Source: Maribacter sp. | Lineage (GTDB): Bacteria; Bacteroidota; Bacteroidia; Flavobacteriales; Flavobacteriaceae | Length of the DNA stretch: 57,232 nt | Direction: 5' to 3' | Assembly: GCA_020629415.1 (NCBI GenBank) | Contig: JAHDDL010000026.1 | Span: 1-57,232 of the forward strand | In this document: piece by piece, positions 7,726 through 15,631 of the stretch | Numbering within the stretch: position 1 is the first letter of the stretch | Layout: every line of letters starts with the position of its first letter | The notes under the pieces: generated by a model | Told to the model about the DNA's origin: nothing | The model's database searches: none | The model's input: the letters and a program-made list of their open reading frames with translations, nothing else | Translations under genes and position numbers: made by a program

Positions 7726-8898
7726 ATGAAAAAGAACAACAATAAATTTGAAACGAACGCAATACGTACACAATTAAAACGAAGCGAAAATTTGGAGCAT
7801 TCCGTTCCATTGTATTTGACCTCTAGTTTTGTATTTGAAGATGCTGAAGATATGCGTGCTTCGTTCGCCGAGGAAAAAGATCGTAACATCTATTCAAGAT
7901 ACTCTAATCCTAATTCATCTGAATTTATAGAAAAGGTATGCCAAATGGAAGGTGCAGAGAGCGGATTTGCTTTTGCATCGGGTATGGCAGCGGTGTTTTC
8001 TACATTGGCAGCATTGTTAGATAGCGGTGATCATGTGCTATCGGCAAGAAGTATTTTTGGTTCTACGCATTCATTATTTACCAACTTTTTTCCAAAGTGG
8101 AATATTGATCACACATACTTTAAAATAGATGCCTTAGAAGAAATTGAAAATCTAATTACTCCGAAAACAAAGATCATCTATGCGGAAACACCTACCAATC
8201 CAGGTGTTGATGTATTAGATTTAGAAGAGTTGGGTAAGATTGCCAAAAAGAATAATCTAATTTTAATCATAGATAATTGTTTTGCATCACCTTACTTACA
8301 ACAGCCTATTAAATTTGGGGCGGACTTGGTCATACATTCCGGTACCAAACTAATGGATGGTCAAGGCAGGGTTTTGGCTGGTATTACCGTAGGTAGTGCA
8401 GATTTGATGGATAAGGTATATCGATTCTCACGAATTACCGGTCCGGCACTTTCACCTTTCAATGCGTGGGTACTTTCTAAAAGTTTAGAAACACTGGCAA
8501 TAAGAGTTGATAGGCATTGTGATAATGCTTTAAAGTTAGCCGAATATTTAGAAGCGAGCGATAAGGTAAATTGGGTAAAATATCCATTTTTAAAATCGCA
8601 CCCAAAATATGAAATTGCAAAAAAGCAAATGAAAGCGGGTGGTTGTGTAGTAGCCTTTGAAGTTAAAGGCGGTTTAGAAGCGGGTAGGGAGTTTTTCGAT
8701 TCCATTAAACTATTATCCCTTTCTGCCAATTTAGGAGATTCAAGAACCATAGTAACACATCCAGCGTCAACAACACATAGTAAATTGAGTGTAGAGGAAC
8801 GTGCTGCAGTGGGGATATCAGATGGTACGGTCAGAATTTCTGTAGGTCTGGAACATATAGACGATATCATAGCGGATATTGCTCAAGCTTTAGGCTAA
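7726..8898 (+). CDS. metZ: Trans-sulfuration enzyme family, probably O-succinylhomoserine sulfhydrylase-like (MetZ)
   Basis: A second PLP enzyme of the Cys/Met metabolism family, 390 aa. The PLP lysine is Lys208 in HSGTKLMDGQGRVLAG; the YSRYSNPN and ASGMAAVFS signatures are present near residues 64-90. The 'DGQGRV' sequence after the lysine is typical of MetZ-type sulfhydrylases, but cystathionine gamma-synthase or gamma-lyase activity cannot be excluded. It likely belongs to the same SAM-controlled unit as metY and the metX-thrA fusion, so the cell has two related sulfhydrylases side by side. A strong terminator follows the stop codon. Confidence 0.78.
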   Translation: MKKNNNKFETNAIRTQLKRSENLEHSVPLYLTSSFVFEDAEDMRASFAEEKDRNIYSRYSNPNSSEFIEKVCQMEGAESGFAFASGMAAVFSTLAALLDSGDHVLSARSIFGSTHSLFTNFFPKWNIDHTYFKIDALEEIENLITPKTKIIYAETPTNPGVDVLDLEELGKIAKKNNLILIIDNCFASPYLQQPIKFGADLVIHSGTKLMDGQGRVLAGITVGSADLMDKVYRFSRITGPALSPFNAWVLSKSLETLAIRVDRHCDNALKLAEYLEASDKVNWVKYPFLKSHPKYEIAKKQMKAGGCVVAFEVKGGLEAGREFFDSIKLLSLSANLGDSRTIVTHPASTTHSKLSVEERAAVGISDGTVRISVGLEHIDDIIADIAQALG

Positions 8899-8920
8899 AA
8901 GAGATAGTGATAAAAACAAA

Positions 8921-8947
8921 AAAAGCCCGGTACATACCGGGCTTTTT
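8921..8947. terminator. Intrinsic terminator, works in both directions
   Basis: A-rich flank, stem AAAAGCCCGGT / ACCGGGCTTTT and T-run. It closes the metY-metX/thrA-metZ unit and also serves the convergent lipoprotein gene at 8969-9502. Confidence 0.9.
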
Positions 8948-8968
8948 GTTTGTTTTATATAAGGAAGG

Positions 8969-9502
8969 TTATTTTGTTAATGTCATATTATAAGTGGCAC
9001 TAACACTTGTAGTACCGCCCAAAACTTCAACGGTATCGTCTAATTCATATCTAAGAGACATTTTAGAATCGGTTAGCTCTGTAATGGTCAATCCAATTTC
9101 TTCTTCATCACTAGAAACAAAATATAAAGTGTTGCCATCTAGTCTCCATTTATCGGATTGAAAAAAATCTTCACCAACTATTTCTTCAGATTGTGATTCT
9201 CCCATAAAGGTTGTAGTCAATATAGTAGTGTAAGAACCTTCGCTGATAACATTCTGTGGGTCTTCGGAAAAAGTGACGACCGTGTCAAAATCTTTTCCAA
9301 TAGACGTAAACGTAGTTTCTATAGAAGTTTGTTCAAAAGTTGTAACGGACTCACCATCTTTAGTTTCAAGAGCGGTCAAGTTCCATGTTCCAATTATTTC
9401 ACTCTCGCTAGCGGCAGAAACAGAAGCGTCATCGTCACTAGAACATGATGTGAAAACTAAAGCGAACATTGTAATAATCGATAATAAGTGTACTTTTTTC
9501 AT
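8969..9502 (-). CDS. Lipocalin-like lipoprotein of unknown function
   Basis: The 177-aa product begins MKKVHLLSIITMFALVFTSC, a lipoprotein signal peptide with the modified Cys at residue 20, followed by the SSDDDA acidic spacer common in Bacteroidota surface lipoproteins. The mature part starts with IIGTWNLTALE, the opening strand seen in lipocalin-like domains, and consists of predicted beta strands. It is expected at the outer membrane. Ligand and role are unknown. It is transcribed toward the methionine cluster and ends at a shared terminator; nothing in the sequence links it to sulfur metabolism. Confidence 0.75.
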   Translation of the reverse strand: MKKVHLLSIITMFALVFTSCSSDDDASVSAASESEIIGTWNLTALETKDGESVTTFEQTSIETTFTSIGKDFDTVVTFSEDPQNVISEGSYTTILTTTFMGESQSEEIVGEDFFQSDKWRLDGNTLYFVSSDEEEIGLTITELTDSKMSLRYELDDTVEVLGGTTSVSATYNMTLTK

Positions 9503-9588
9503 AATTAATTTAATGGTTGTGACTGTATAACGATGATTTGTTGATTCAAGTATTTAGTACATATTTTTTATTTGGCTATCTTAGCAAC

Positions 9589-9999
9589 ATGCTCTCAAAA
9601 AAGACAAAATATGGTTTAAAGGCGCTAGCTTTTTTGGCGTCTCAACCTCATAAAAAACCAGTTCAAATCTCAGAAATTGCCGAGAAAGAGAATATCTCTC
9701 AAAAATTTTTGGAGAGTATACTTCTAAGTTTGAGAAAAACGGGATTTTTGGGTTCTAAGAAAGGTAAAGGCGGGGGATATTATCTGTTAAAAACTCCAGA
9801 GGAGATTTCAATGACCGATGTTATGAGGGTGCTTGAAGGCCCTATAGCAATGGTGCCATGTGTAAGCCTTAATTTCTATGAGACGTGCGATGATTGTCCT
9901 GATGAAAACACATGCTCCGTACATAAATTAATGTTGCAGGTGCGTGATAGTGCCTTAGAGGTGTACAGAAGCAATACTTTAAAGGATATCATTTCTTAG
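9589..9999 (+). CDS. Rrf2-family transcriptional regulator
   Basis: A 136-aa winged-helix regulator of the Rrf2 family, beginning MLSKKTKYGLKALAFLA, with the recognition region ISQKFLESILLSLRKTGFL and the wing KKGKGGGYYL. Cysteines at the sensing loop (CVSLNFYETCDDCPDENTC) are of the kind that bind an Fe-S cluster in IscR or sense sulfur status. The start at 9589 is chosen over the upstream in-frame TTG/ATG region because family members begin with MLSKK. It stands directly before the cysH-cysD-cysN genes and near repeated candidate operators, so control of sulfate assimilation (as CymR/CysR-type Rrf2 proteins do elsewhere) is a reasonable inference. Confidence 0.88.
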   Translation: MLSKKTKYGLKALAFLASQPHKKPVQISEIAEKENISQKFLESILLSLRKTGFLGSKKGKGGGYYLLKTPEEISMTDVMRVLEGPIAMVPCVSLNFYETCDDCPDENTCSVHKLMLQVRDSALEVYRSNTLKDIIS

Positions 10000-10081
10000 C
10001 GTTCAAAATTCATTCATTATTATTTTATTGGAATTCAATATGTTGCGAAATAGTAAATTTTTGTGTCCATTTGTTAATAAT

Positions 10082-10111
10082 CTACTAAATCTATAGGGTA
10101 ATAGAAATTTA
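10082..10111 (+). promoter_or_regulatory. Candidate operator, copy 1 (CTACTAAATCTATAGGGTAA)
   Basis: This 30-base segment matches copy 2 at 10161-10190 in about 24 positions; the shared core is AAATnTAnAGGGTAATA. It lies upstream of the promoter of the DUF2061-cysH-cysDN genes. I infer it to be a binding site for the neighbouring Rrf2 regulator. Confidence 0.5.
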
Positions 10112-10120
10112 TCTGAATTT

Positions 10121-10154
10121 TTGGCGACTACTTTGAAAATATATACTATTTTTG
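10121..10154 (+). promoter_or_regulatory. Promoter of the sulfate assimilation genes
   Basis: TTG at 10121-10123 and TATTTTTG at 10147-10154 (exact TAnnTTTG) are 23 bases apart, at the wide end of the Bacteroidota spacing. Transcription would start near 10161, at the second operator copy, so a protein bound there could block initiation. Confidence 0.55.
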
Positions 10155-10160
10155 AAAACT

Positions 10161-10190
10161 CTATTAAATTAGTAGGGTAATAAAAATTAA
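10161..10190 (+). promoter_or_regulatory. Candidate operator, copy 2 (CTATTAAATTAGTAGGGTAA)
   Basis: Second copy of the direct repeat, placed just after the -7 element and ending seven bases before the ATG of the DUF2061 gene. A related sequence precedes the sulfite reductase gene (13467-13489). Confidence 0.5.
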
Positions 10191-10197
10191 GTAAAAG

Positions 10198-10461
10198 ATG
10201 ATTGCAGATCAACTTGTTTTGAATAAAAAAGAGTCAAAGACTACCTATAAAGAAGATAAAACTTCAGAGAAACCGCTACGTAGTATTGCAAAAGCGTTTA
10301 GTTGGAGGGTAATTGGTACGTTAGATACGTTGGTGATATCCTATATATTAACAGGTGAAATTTCTATTGCGGCCTCTATTGCCTCTATAGATTTTGTAAC
10401 AAAAATGATTCTGTATTTTTTTCACGAAAGAATCTGGAATTTAGTAAAGTGGGGTAAATAG
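10198..10461 (+). CDS. DUF2061 small membrane protein
   Basis: An 87-aa protein with a lysine-rich N-terminus and the DUF2061 core SIAKAFSWRVIGTLDTLVIS followed by a hydrophobic helix pair and the ending MILYFFHERIWNLVKWG. Two membrane segments are visible (about 48-62 and 65-80). The family is often next to sulfate-activation genes, as here, where it is the first gene of the cysH-cysD-cysN unit and ends 14 bases before cysH. Its role is unknown; a part in sulfate uptake or anchoring is only a guess from context. Confidence 0.8.
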   Translation: MIADQLVLNKKESKTTYKEDKTSEKPLRSIAKAFSWRVIGTLDTLVISYILTGEISIAASIASIDFVTKMILYFFHERIWNLVKWGK

Positions 10462-10475
10462 AAAAGAAAAGGATT

Positions 10476-11099
10476 ATGGCATTGACAGAAGCACAAGTTC
10501 AACAATTGAACGTTCAGTTTAAAGGAATACCACCTCAAGAAATTATTTCTTGGGCAGTAAAACATGCTCAGGTTCCTGTAGTAACTACAAATTTTAGACC
10601 ATACGAAGTGGCTATTTTGCATGCCGTTTCAGAGGTGAGAAAAGATATTCCTGTGGTTTGGTGCGATACAGGGTATAATACTCCTAAAACCTATAAACAT
10701 GCAGAAGAATTGACTGAAAGGTTGAATTTGAACATAAAATTATATGTGCCAAAACAAACTACCGCGCATAGAGATGCCGTAATGGGTATACCACAAATAG
10801 ATGATCCTAGGCATGCAGAGTTTACCGAGCAGGTGAAATTGGAGCCTTTTAAAAGGGCAATGGCAGATTTTAAACCAGATGTTTGGTTTACTAACCTTAG
10901 AAAAGGGCAGACCGCACATAGGGATAGTTTGGATATATTAAGCCTAAGTAAAGACGGTGTATTAAAGGTGAGTCCGTTTTATCATTGGAACGATACTCAG
11001 CTAGATGCCTATTTGAAAAAGTATGATTTACCTAACGAGCATAACTATTTTGATCCAACCAAAGTGTTGGCAAATAGGGAGTGCGGGTTGCATAGTTAA
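10476..11099 (+). CDS. cysH: Phosphoadenylyl-sulfate reductase family protein (CysH)
   Basis: A 207-aa enzyme that reduces activated sulfate to sulfite using thioredoxin. It has the PP-loop fold features TTNFRPYEVAILHAV and WCDTGYNT, and the catalytic Cys203 in the C-terminal ECGLHS. The paired cysteines (CC and CxxC) that hold the 4Fe-4S cluster in APS reductases are absent, so by family rules it is of the PAPS-reductase type. No APS kinase gene (cysC) is present in the cluster and CysN carries no kinase domain, which leaves the source of PAPS open. It is co-directional with cysD, 46 bases downstream. Confidence 0.88.
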   Translation: MALTEAQVQQLNVQFKGIPPQEIISWAVKHAQVPVVTTNFRPYEVAILHAVSEVRKDIPVVWCDTGYNTPKTYKHAEELTERLNLNIKLYVPKQTTAHRDAVMGIPQIDDPRHAEFTEQVKLEPFKRAMADFKPDVWFTNLRKGQTAHRDSLDILSLSKDGVLKVSPFYHWNDTQLDAYLKKYDLPNEHNYFDPTKVLANRECGLHS

Positions 11100-11145
11100 C
11101 CCTAGGTAGTAGAAAAAATAAAGATAATTGATCTAAAAAAGTATA

Positions 11146-12096
11146 ATGAGTAATACAAGCACGGAATTGGAGGCAACACCTTCTTTAGACCTTTTAAAAG
11201 ATACATCTCAAATAAATGCCCTTGAAAATGAGGCTATTTATATCATTAGGGAGGTTGCAGCTCAGTTTGAGAAGCCGGTACTTTTGTTTTCGGGAGGAAA
11301 AGACTCGATCACATTGGTGCGTTTGGCACAGAAGGCATTTTGGCCATCAAAAATTCCTTTCCCTTTAATGCATATAGATACAGGTCATAACTTTCCTGAA
11401 ACCATAGAATTTAGAGATAGATTGGTAGAAGAGTTGGGTCTGGAATTAATTGTGCGTAATGTACAGGATTCTATTGATCAAGGTAAGGTGAAAGAAGAAT
11501 CTGGTAGGTATTCAAGTAGAAATAGCTTGCAGACAACAACGTTGTTAGATGCCATTGAAGAATTTAAGTTCGACGCTTGTATTGGTGGGGCTCGTAGAGA
11601 TGAAGAAAAGGCACGTGCAAAAGAACGTATATTTTCTGTTCGAGATGATTTTGGTCAGTGGGATGAGCGTAATCAGCGCCCAGAGTTGTTTGATATGTTG
11701 AACGGGCAAATAGAATTGGGGCAGAACGTAAGAGTATTCCCTATTTCTAACTGGACAGAGTTAGATGTTTGGTCGTATATCAAAGAGGAACAAATTGAAA
11801 TTCCTTCCATCTATTTTGCGCATAAGCGTAAAACCTTCTTAAGGGACGGTATGATCTGGTCTGCAGAAGATGGTATCGTATTTAGGGAAGAAGATGAGGT
11901 AGTAGAAGAACGTTTGGTGCGTTTTCGTACCGTAGGCGACATGTCTTGTACGGCAGCCGTTCTTTCAGATGCAGAAACGATTGATAAGGTAGTAGAGGAA
12001 ATTAGGGATTCATCCATTTCAGAGCGTGGCGCACGTATAGACGATAAGCGTTCAGAAGCGGCAATGGAAAAAAGAAAACAACAAGGATATTTTTAA
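11146..12096 (+). CDS. cysD: Sulfate adenylyltransferase small subunit (CysD)
   Basis: The 316-aa ATP sulfurylase subunit makes APS from sulfate and ATP together with the GTPase CysN. The ATP-pyrophosphatase motif SGGKDS is at residues 49-54, followed by the family sequences MHIDTGHNFPETIEFRD and CIGGARRDEEKARAKERIFS, and the ending EKRKQQGYF is typical of CysD. All key residues appear intact. It is followed by cysN after an 82-base spacer that is almost entirely a hairpin-forming ACAAC-type repeat. Confidence 0.95.
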   Translation: MSNTSTELEATPSLDLLKDTSQINALENEAIYIIREVAAQFEKPVLLFSGGKDSITLVRLAQKAFWPSKIPFPLMHIDTGHNFPETIEFRDRLVEELGLELIVRNVQDSIDQGKVKEESGRYSSRNSLQTTTLLDAIEEFKFDACIGGARRDEEKARAKERIFSVRDDFGQWDERNQRPELFDMLNGQIELGQNVRVFPISNWTELDVWSYIKEEQIEIPSIYFAHKRKTFLRDGMIWSAEDGIVFREEDEVVEERLVRFRTVGDMSCTAAVLSDAETIDKVVEEIRDSSISERGARIDDKRSEAAMEKRKQQGYF

Positions 12097-12100
12097 TCTG

Positions 12101-12176
12101 GTTGATAGTTGTTAGTTATTCGTTGATAGTACATCACGAATAAAACTAACAACCAAGAACCGACAACGAACAACGA
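12101..12176. repeat. ACAAC-type inverted repeat between cysD and cysN
   Basis: GTTGTTAGTTATTCG (about 12108-12122) is nearly complementary to CGAATAAAACTAACAAC further on (about 12137-12153), and the segment then runs into ACCGACAACGAACAACGAA. It fills the cysD-cysN spacer and ends right at the cysN start codon. It resembles the repeats around the four-helix gene in metH, but with no gene inside. Confidence 0.7.
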
Positions 12177-12178
12177 AA

Positions 12179-13426
12179 TTGGAAGTACTAAAAATAGCAA
12201 CAGCAGGTAGTGTAGATGACGGTAAAAGTACCTTGATTGGGAGAATATTGTATGATACAAAGTCACTGACCAGCGATAAATTAGAGGCAATAGAAAAGAC
12301 CAGTAAGCAAAAGGGATATGATTATTTGGATTTCTCTTTGGCAACAGACGGTCTAGTTGCGGAACGTGAGCAAGGTATCACGATAGATGTAGCCCATATC
12401 TATTTCTCAACGGCAAAGAAAAGTTACATTATAGCGGATACACCTGGGCACGTAGAATATACGCGTAACATGGTAACTGGAGCTTCAACTTCACAAGCGG
12501 CGATCATTTTGATCGATGCACGTAAAGGGGTAATAGAGCAAACTAATAGACACTTCTTCATCAATAACCTATTACGCATAAAAGATGTAGTGGTAGCTAT
12601 TAATAAGATGGATTTGGTAGACTATTCTGAAGAAACTTACAATGCAATTAAAGCTGATTTTGAGTCATTGATGGCAAAGAGAGATTATCAAGATCAGAAA
12701 ATCACTTTTATTCCTGTAAGCGCGTTGAAAGGTGATAACGTAGTAAACTTGTCAGACAAGACCCCTTGGTATAAGGGACAGTCTTTGTTGGAGCATTTTG
12801 AAGCATTGGATAGAAAGGATATTTTCAATGTGGGTACACCACGTTTTCCGGTGCAATATGTTATCCGTCCAAAAACGGATGAACACCATGATTTTAGGGG
12901 ATTTGCCGGTAAAGTATATGGTGGCGAATTAAGCGTAGGCGATGAGGTAGTGGCGCTTCCATCACAGACACGCTCTAAAATAAAAGATATTTATTTTCAT
13001 AATAAGAAATATAAAACGGCATCAAGGAGATCATCGGTAACCATAACATTGGAAGATGAAATTAATTTGAGTCGCGGAGATATGTTAGTGAAAGCGGGTG
13101 ATCTGCCAACGGTAGACAAGCAATTTACGGCAACGATCTCTTGGATGGATTCATTGCCTTTGGCGGCCGGTAATAAATATATTGTTCAACATGGTGTCAA
13201 TAAAGTATTGGCAAAGGTAGAGCAAGTGCACCATAAGATCGCTCCGGATTATTCTGGTATAGATGAGAAAACGGAGTCTTTGGGCATGAATGATATTGCT
13301 CAAGTGAGTTTCCGTTTAAATAAACCAATTTTCTATGATCAATTTAAAAATCACAGAACAAACGGTTCATTTATATTGATCGATACAAAATCCAACAGTA
13401 CCGTAGGTGCAGGATTCATAAGTTAA
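12179..13426 (+). CDS. cysN: Sulfate adenylyltransferase GTPase subunit (CysN)
   Basis: The 415-aa EF-Tu-like GTPase drives APS formation by CysD. G1 is GSVDDGKST (residues 10-19 region), G3 is DTPGH, and G4 is NKMD; the C-terminal beta-barrel domains are complete. The APS kinase domain found in fused CysNC proteins of about 640 aa is absent. The start is a TTG at 12179: the conserved N-terminus MEVLKIATAGSVDDGKST begins exactly there and no ATG is available, because the upstream sequence is an inserted-looking repeat. Confidence 0.94.
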   Translation: MEVLKIATAGSVDDGKSTLIGRILYDTKSLTSDKLEAIEKTSKQKGYDYLDFSLATDGLVAEREQGITIDVAHIYFSTAKKSYIIADTPGHVEYTRNMVTGASTSQAAIILIDARKGVIEQTNRHFFINNLLRIKDVVVAINKMDLVDYSEETYNAIKADFESLMAKRDYQDQKITFIPVSALKGDNVVNLSDKTPWYKGQSLLEHFEALDRKDIFNVGTPRFPVQYVIRPKTDEHHDFRGFAGKVYGGELSVGDEVVALPSQTRSKIKDIYFHNKKYKTASRRSSVTITLEDEINLSRGDMLVKAGDLPTVDKQFTATISWMDSLPLAAGNKYIVQHGVNKVLAKVEQVHHKIAPDYSGIDEKTESLGMNDIAQVSFRLNKPIFYDQFKNHRTNGSFILIDTKSNSTVGAGFIS

Positions 13427-13466
13427 TATAAACATGTCAATTTTATATTGACTGTTTTTATTAAGT

Positions 13467-13489
13467 CTATAAAATCTATAGGCAAAATA
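13467..13489 (+). promoter_or_regulatory. Candidate operator, copy 3, before the sulfite reductase gene
   Basis: CTATAAAATCTATAGGCAAA shares the core AAATCTATAGG with the copies at 10082 and 10161. It lies 50-70 bases before the ATG of the sulfite reductase gene and 18 bases after a TTG at 13447-13449 that could be a -33 element, so it would overlap the promoter. Confidence 0.45.
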
Positions 13490-13537
13490 TAGTAATAATT
13501 TACATCGGTATTTATACTGAACATTTAATACTAAGCA

Positions 13538-15628
13538 ATGCAAAGTTTTAGAACAGAATTAGAAAATCAGGTAGTTGAAAAGGATATTCTTGAATTGGAA
13601 CGTAAAATTCATGAGTTTCATGGTGGCAAGCTAGATGAAGAAAAATTTAGAAGTCTTCGGTTGGCACGTGGTGTTTACGGACAGCGTCAAGAAGGGGTTC
13701 AAATGATTCGTATAAAGTTGCCTTATGGTAAGGTGACCTCTAAGCAGTTGCTTCGTATTTGTGATGTGTCGGACGAATATTCTACAGGTAGATTGCATAT
13801 TACCACACGCCAAGATATTCAGATCCACTATGTAGATTTGAATAGAACGCCACAGTTGTGGGCAGAATTGGAGAAAGATGAAATTACCTTAAGGGAAGCC
13901 TGTGGTAACACGGTACGTAACGTAACCGCAAGTGAAACGGCGGGTATTGATGTTGATGAACCTTTTGATGTTTCACCTTATGCACACGCATTATTTCAGT
14001 ATTTCCTTAGAAATCCTGTAAGTCAAGAAATGGGACGTAAGTTCAAAGTTTCTTTTTCCGCAAGTGATGCGGATACCGGTTTGTCCTATATGCATGATTT
14101 GGGCTTTATTGCCAAAATACAAAATGGTGAAATAGGTTTTAAAGTAATGCTTGGTGGCGGATTGGGTTCCCAACCACGACATGCCGATGAGTTGTACAGC
14201 TTTTTGCCTGCGGATCAGATAATTCCTTTAATGGAAACCGTGGTTCGTGTTTTTGACCGTTACGGTGAACGTAAAAGTAGAGCTAAAGCTAGAATGAAAT
14301 TCTTGTTGAAAGATTTAGGTCTTGACGGATTTAAGGAGCTTTTGGCGGCAGAGAAAACGGCGGTACCTTTTGATACTTTTCCAATAGACCCAGAGGCATA
14401 TCCTAAGGTGAAGGTGTCAGAATTAGAGGTTCCGGCAGTAGAGATTAGTGACGTAAAAGCTTTTGAACAGTGGAAATCTACCAACGTAATACCACAAAAA
14501 CAACCAGGTTATTTTGCTTTGGGTATTAAGGTGTTATTGGGTGATTTCTATACGGATAAAGCACGTTTATTGGCAAACTTGGTGCAGAAATATGCAGCAG
14601 GTGAGTTAAGATTGTCCTTACGTCAAAACATTTTGATTCCTTTCGTAAAAGAAGAGAACGTAGCATTCTTTTATACTGAATTGGAAAAGTTAGGTTTTGT
14701 AGAGGCTGGTTATAATAAGGCTCTTGATATCACCGCTTGCCCTGGTACGGATACCTGTAATCTGGGAATTGCAAGTAGTACGGGAATTGCAGAGGAACTG
14801 GAAAGAGTGATAAAAACAGAATACCCAGATTATATAAATAACGATGATGTTGTCATAAAAATCAGTGGTTGTATGAATGCCTGTGGGCAGCACAATATGG
14901 CAAATATTGGTTTTCAGGGCATGTCCGTTCGTACAAAGGATAAATTGGTAGCTCCTGCGCTTCAGGTATTGTTGGGCGGTAGCAATGATGGTAATGGTAA
15001 CGGTCGTTTTGCGGACAAGGTGGTAAAAGTGCCAAGTAAAAGAGGTCCGGAAGCATTGCGTTTGATTTTAAATGATTTTGATGCCAATGGTGGAGATCTA
15101 TCGTTCCCGGATTATTATGCCGAAAAAGGACAAATGTATTTCTATGATTTTCTTACGCCATTATCATCAATAGATGATTTAACGCCAGAAGACTTTATAG
15201 ATTGGGGTAATACGGAGCGTTATGAAAAAGCTATCGGTGTAGGTGAATGTGCCGGTGTTGTTATCGACTTGATCGCAACATTACTTTTTGAAAGTGAAGA
15301 GAAAATTCAGAATGCACAAGAAATGTTCGATGCGGAAAAATGGTCTGCCAGCATCTATCACGCATATTCTTCTATGGTAAACTCGGCTAAGGCGATGTTG
15401 ACCGCAGAAAATACGAAAGTGAATACCCACGTAAGTATCATTAAGGATTTTGATGAGAAATTTGTTGCCGATGGTAGAATTGCCGTAGCGGGCGGATTTG
15501 AAAAATTGGTACTTCAATTAAATCAGAACGAACCAACAAAAGAATTTGCACAATCTTACATAAAGGATGCGAAAGAATTTTTGGAAACTGTTGAAAAGTT
15601 CAGACAGCAAGAATTGGCAGAAGCATAG
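13538..15628 (+). CDS. Sulfite reductase (siroheme/4Fe-4S) with C-terminal HEPN-like domain
   Basis: This 696-aa protein reduces sulfite to sulfide. The ferredoxin-like half domains and siroheme contacts (TGRLHITTRQDIQIHYV near residues 83-99; LRLSLRQNILIPF) are present, and the 4Fe-4S/siroheme ligands are Cys401, Cys407 (CPGTDTC) and Cys445, Cys449 (GCMNACGQH). The catalytic part ends near residue 545. About 150 extra residues follow, helical and resembling a HEPN domain (AEKWSASIYHAYSSMVNSAKAML) but without the Rx4-6H RNase motif. The family ranges over sulfite and nitrite reductases; its place between cysN and cobA supports sulfite. Electrons probably come from ferredoxin through the reductase encoded at 16548. 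Confidence 0.88.
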   Translation: MQSFRTELENQVVEKDILELERKIHEFHGGKLDEEKFRSLRLARGVYGQRQEGVQMIRIKLPYGKVTSKQLLRICDVSDEYSTGRLHITTRQDIQIHYVDLNRTPQLWAELEKDEITLREACGNTVRNVTASETAGIDVDEPFDVSPYAHALFQYFLRNPVSQEMGRKFKVSFSASDADTGLSYMHDLGFIAKIQNGEIGFKVMLGGGLGSQPRHADELYSFLPADQIIPLMETVVRVFDRYGERKSRAKARMKFLLKDLGLDGFKELLAAEKTAVPFDTFPIDPEAYPKVKVSELEVPAVEISDVKAFEQWKSTNVIPQKQPGYFALGIKVLLGDFYTDKARLLANLVQKYAAGELRLSLRQNILIPFVKEENVAFFYTELEKLGFVEAGYNKALDITACPGTDTCNLGIASSTGIAEELERVIKTEYPDYINNDDVVIKISGCMNACGQHNMANIGFQGMSVRTKDKLVAPALQVLLGGSNDGNGNGRFADKVVKVPSKRGPEALRLILNDFDANGGDLSFPDYYAEKGQMYFYDFLTPLSSIDDLTPEDFIDWGNTERYEKAIGVGECAGVVIDLIATLLFESEEKIQNAQEMFDAEKWSASIYHAYSSMVNSAKAMLTAENTKVNTHVSIIKDFDEKFVADGRIAVAGGFEKLVLQLNQNEPTKEFAQSYIKDAKEFLETVEKFRQQELAEA

Positions 15629-15631
15629 ATA

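Noticed and set aside
10003..10212. Minus-strand frame of 69 residues before the DUF2061 gene
   Set aside because: It covers the promoter and candidate operators and has no protein-like features.
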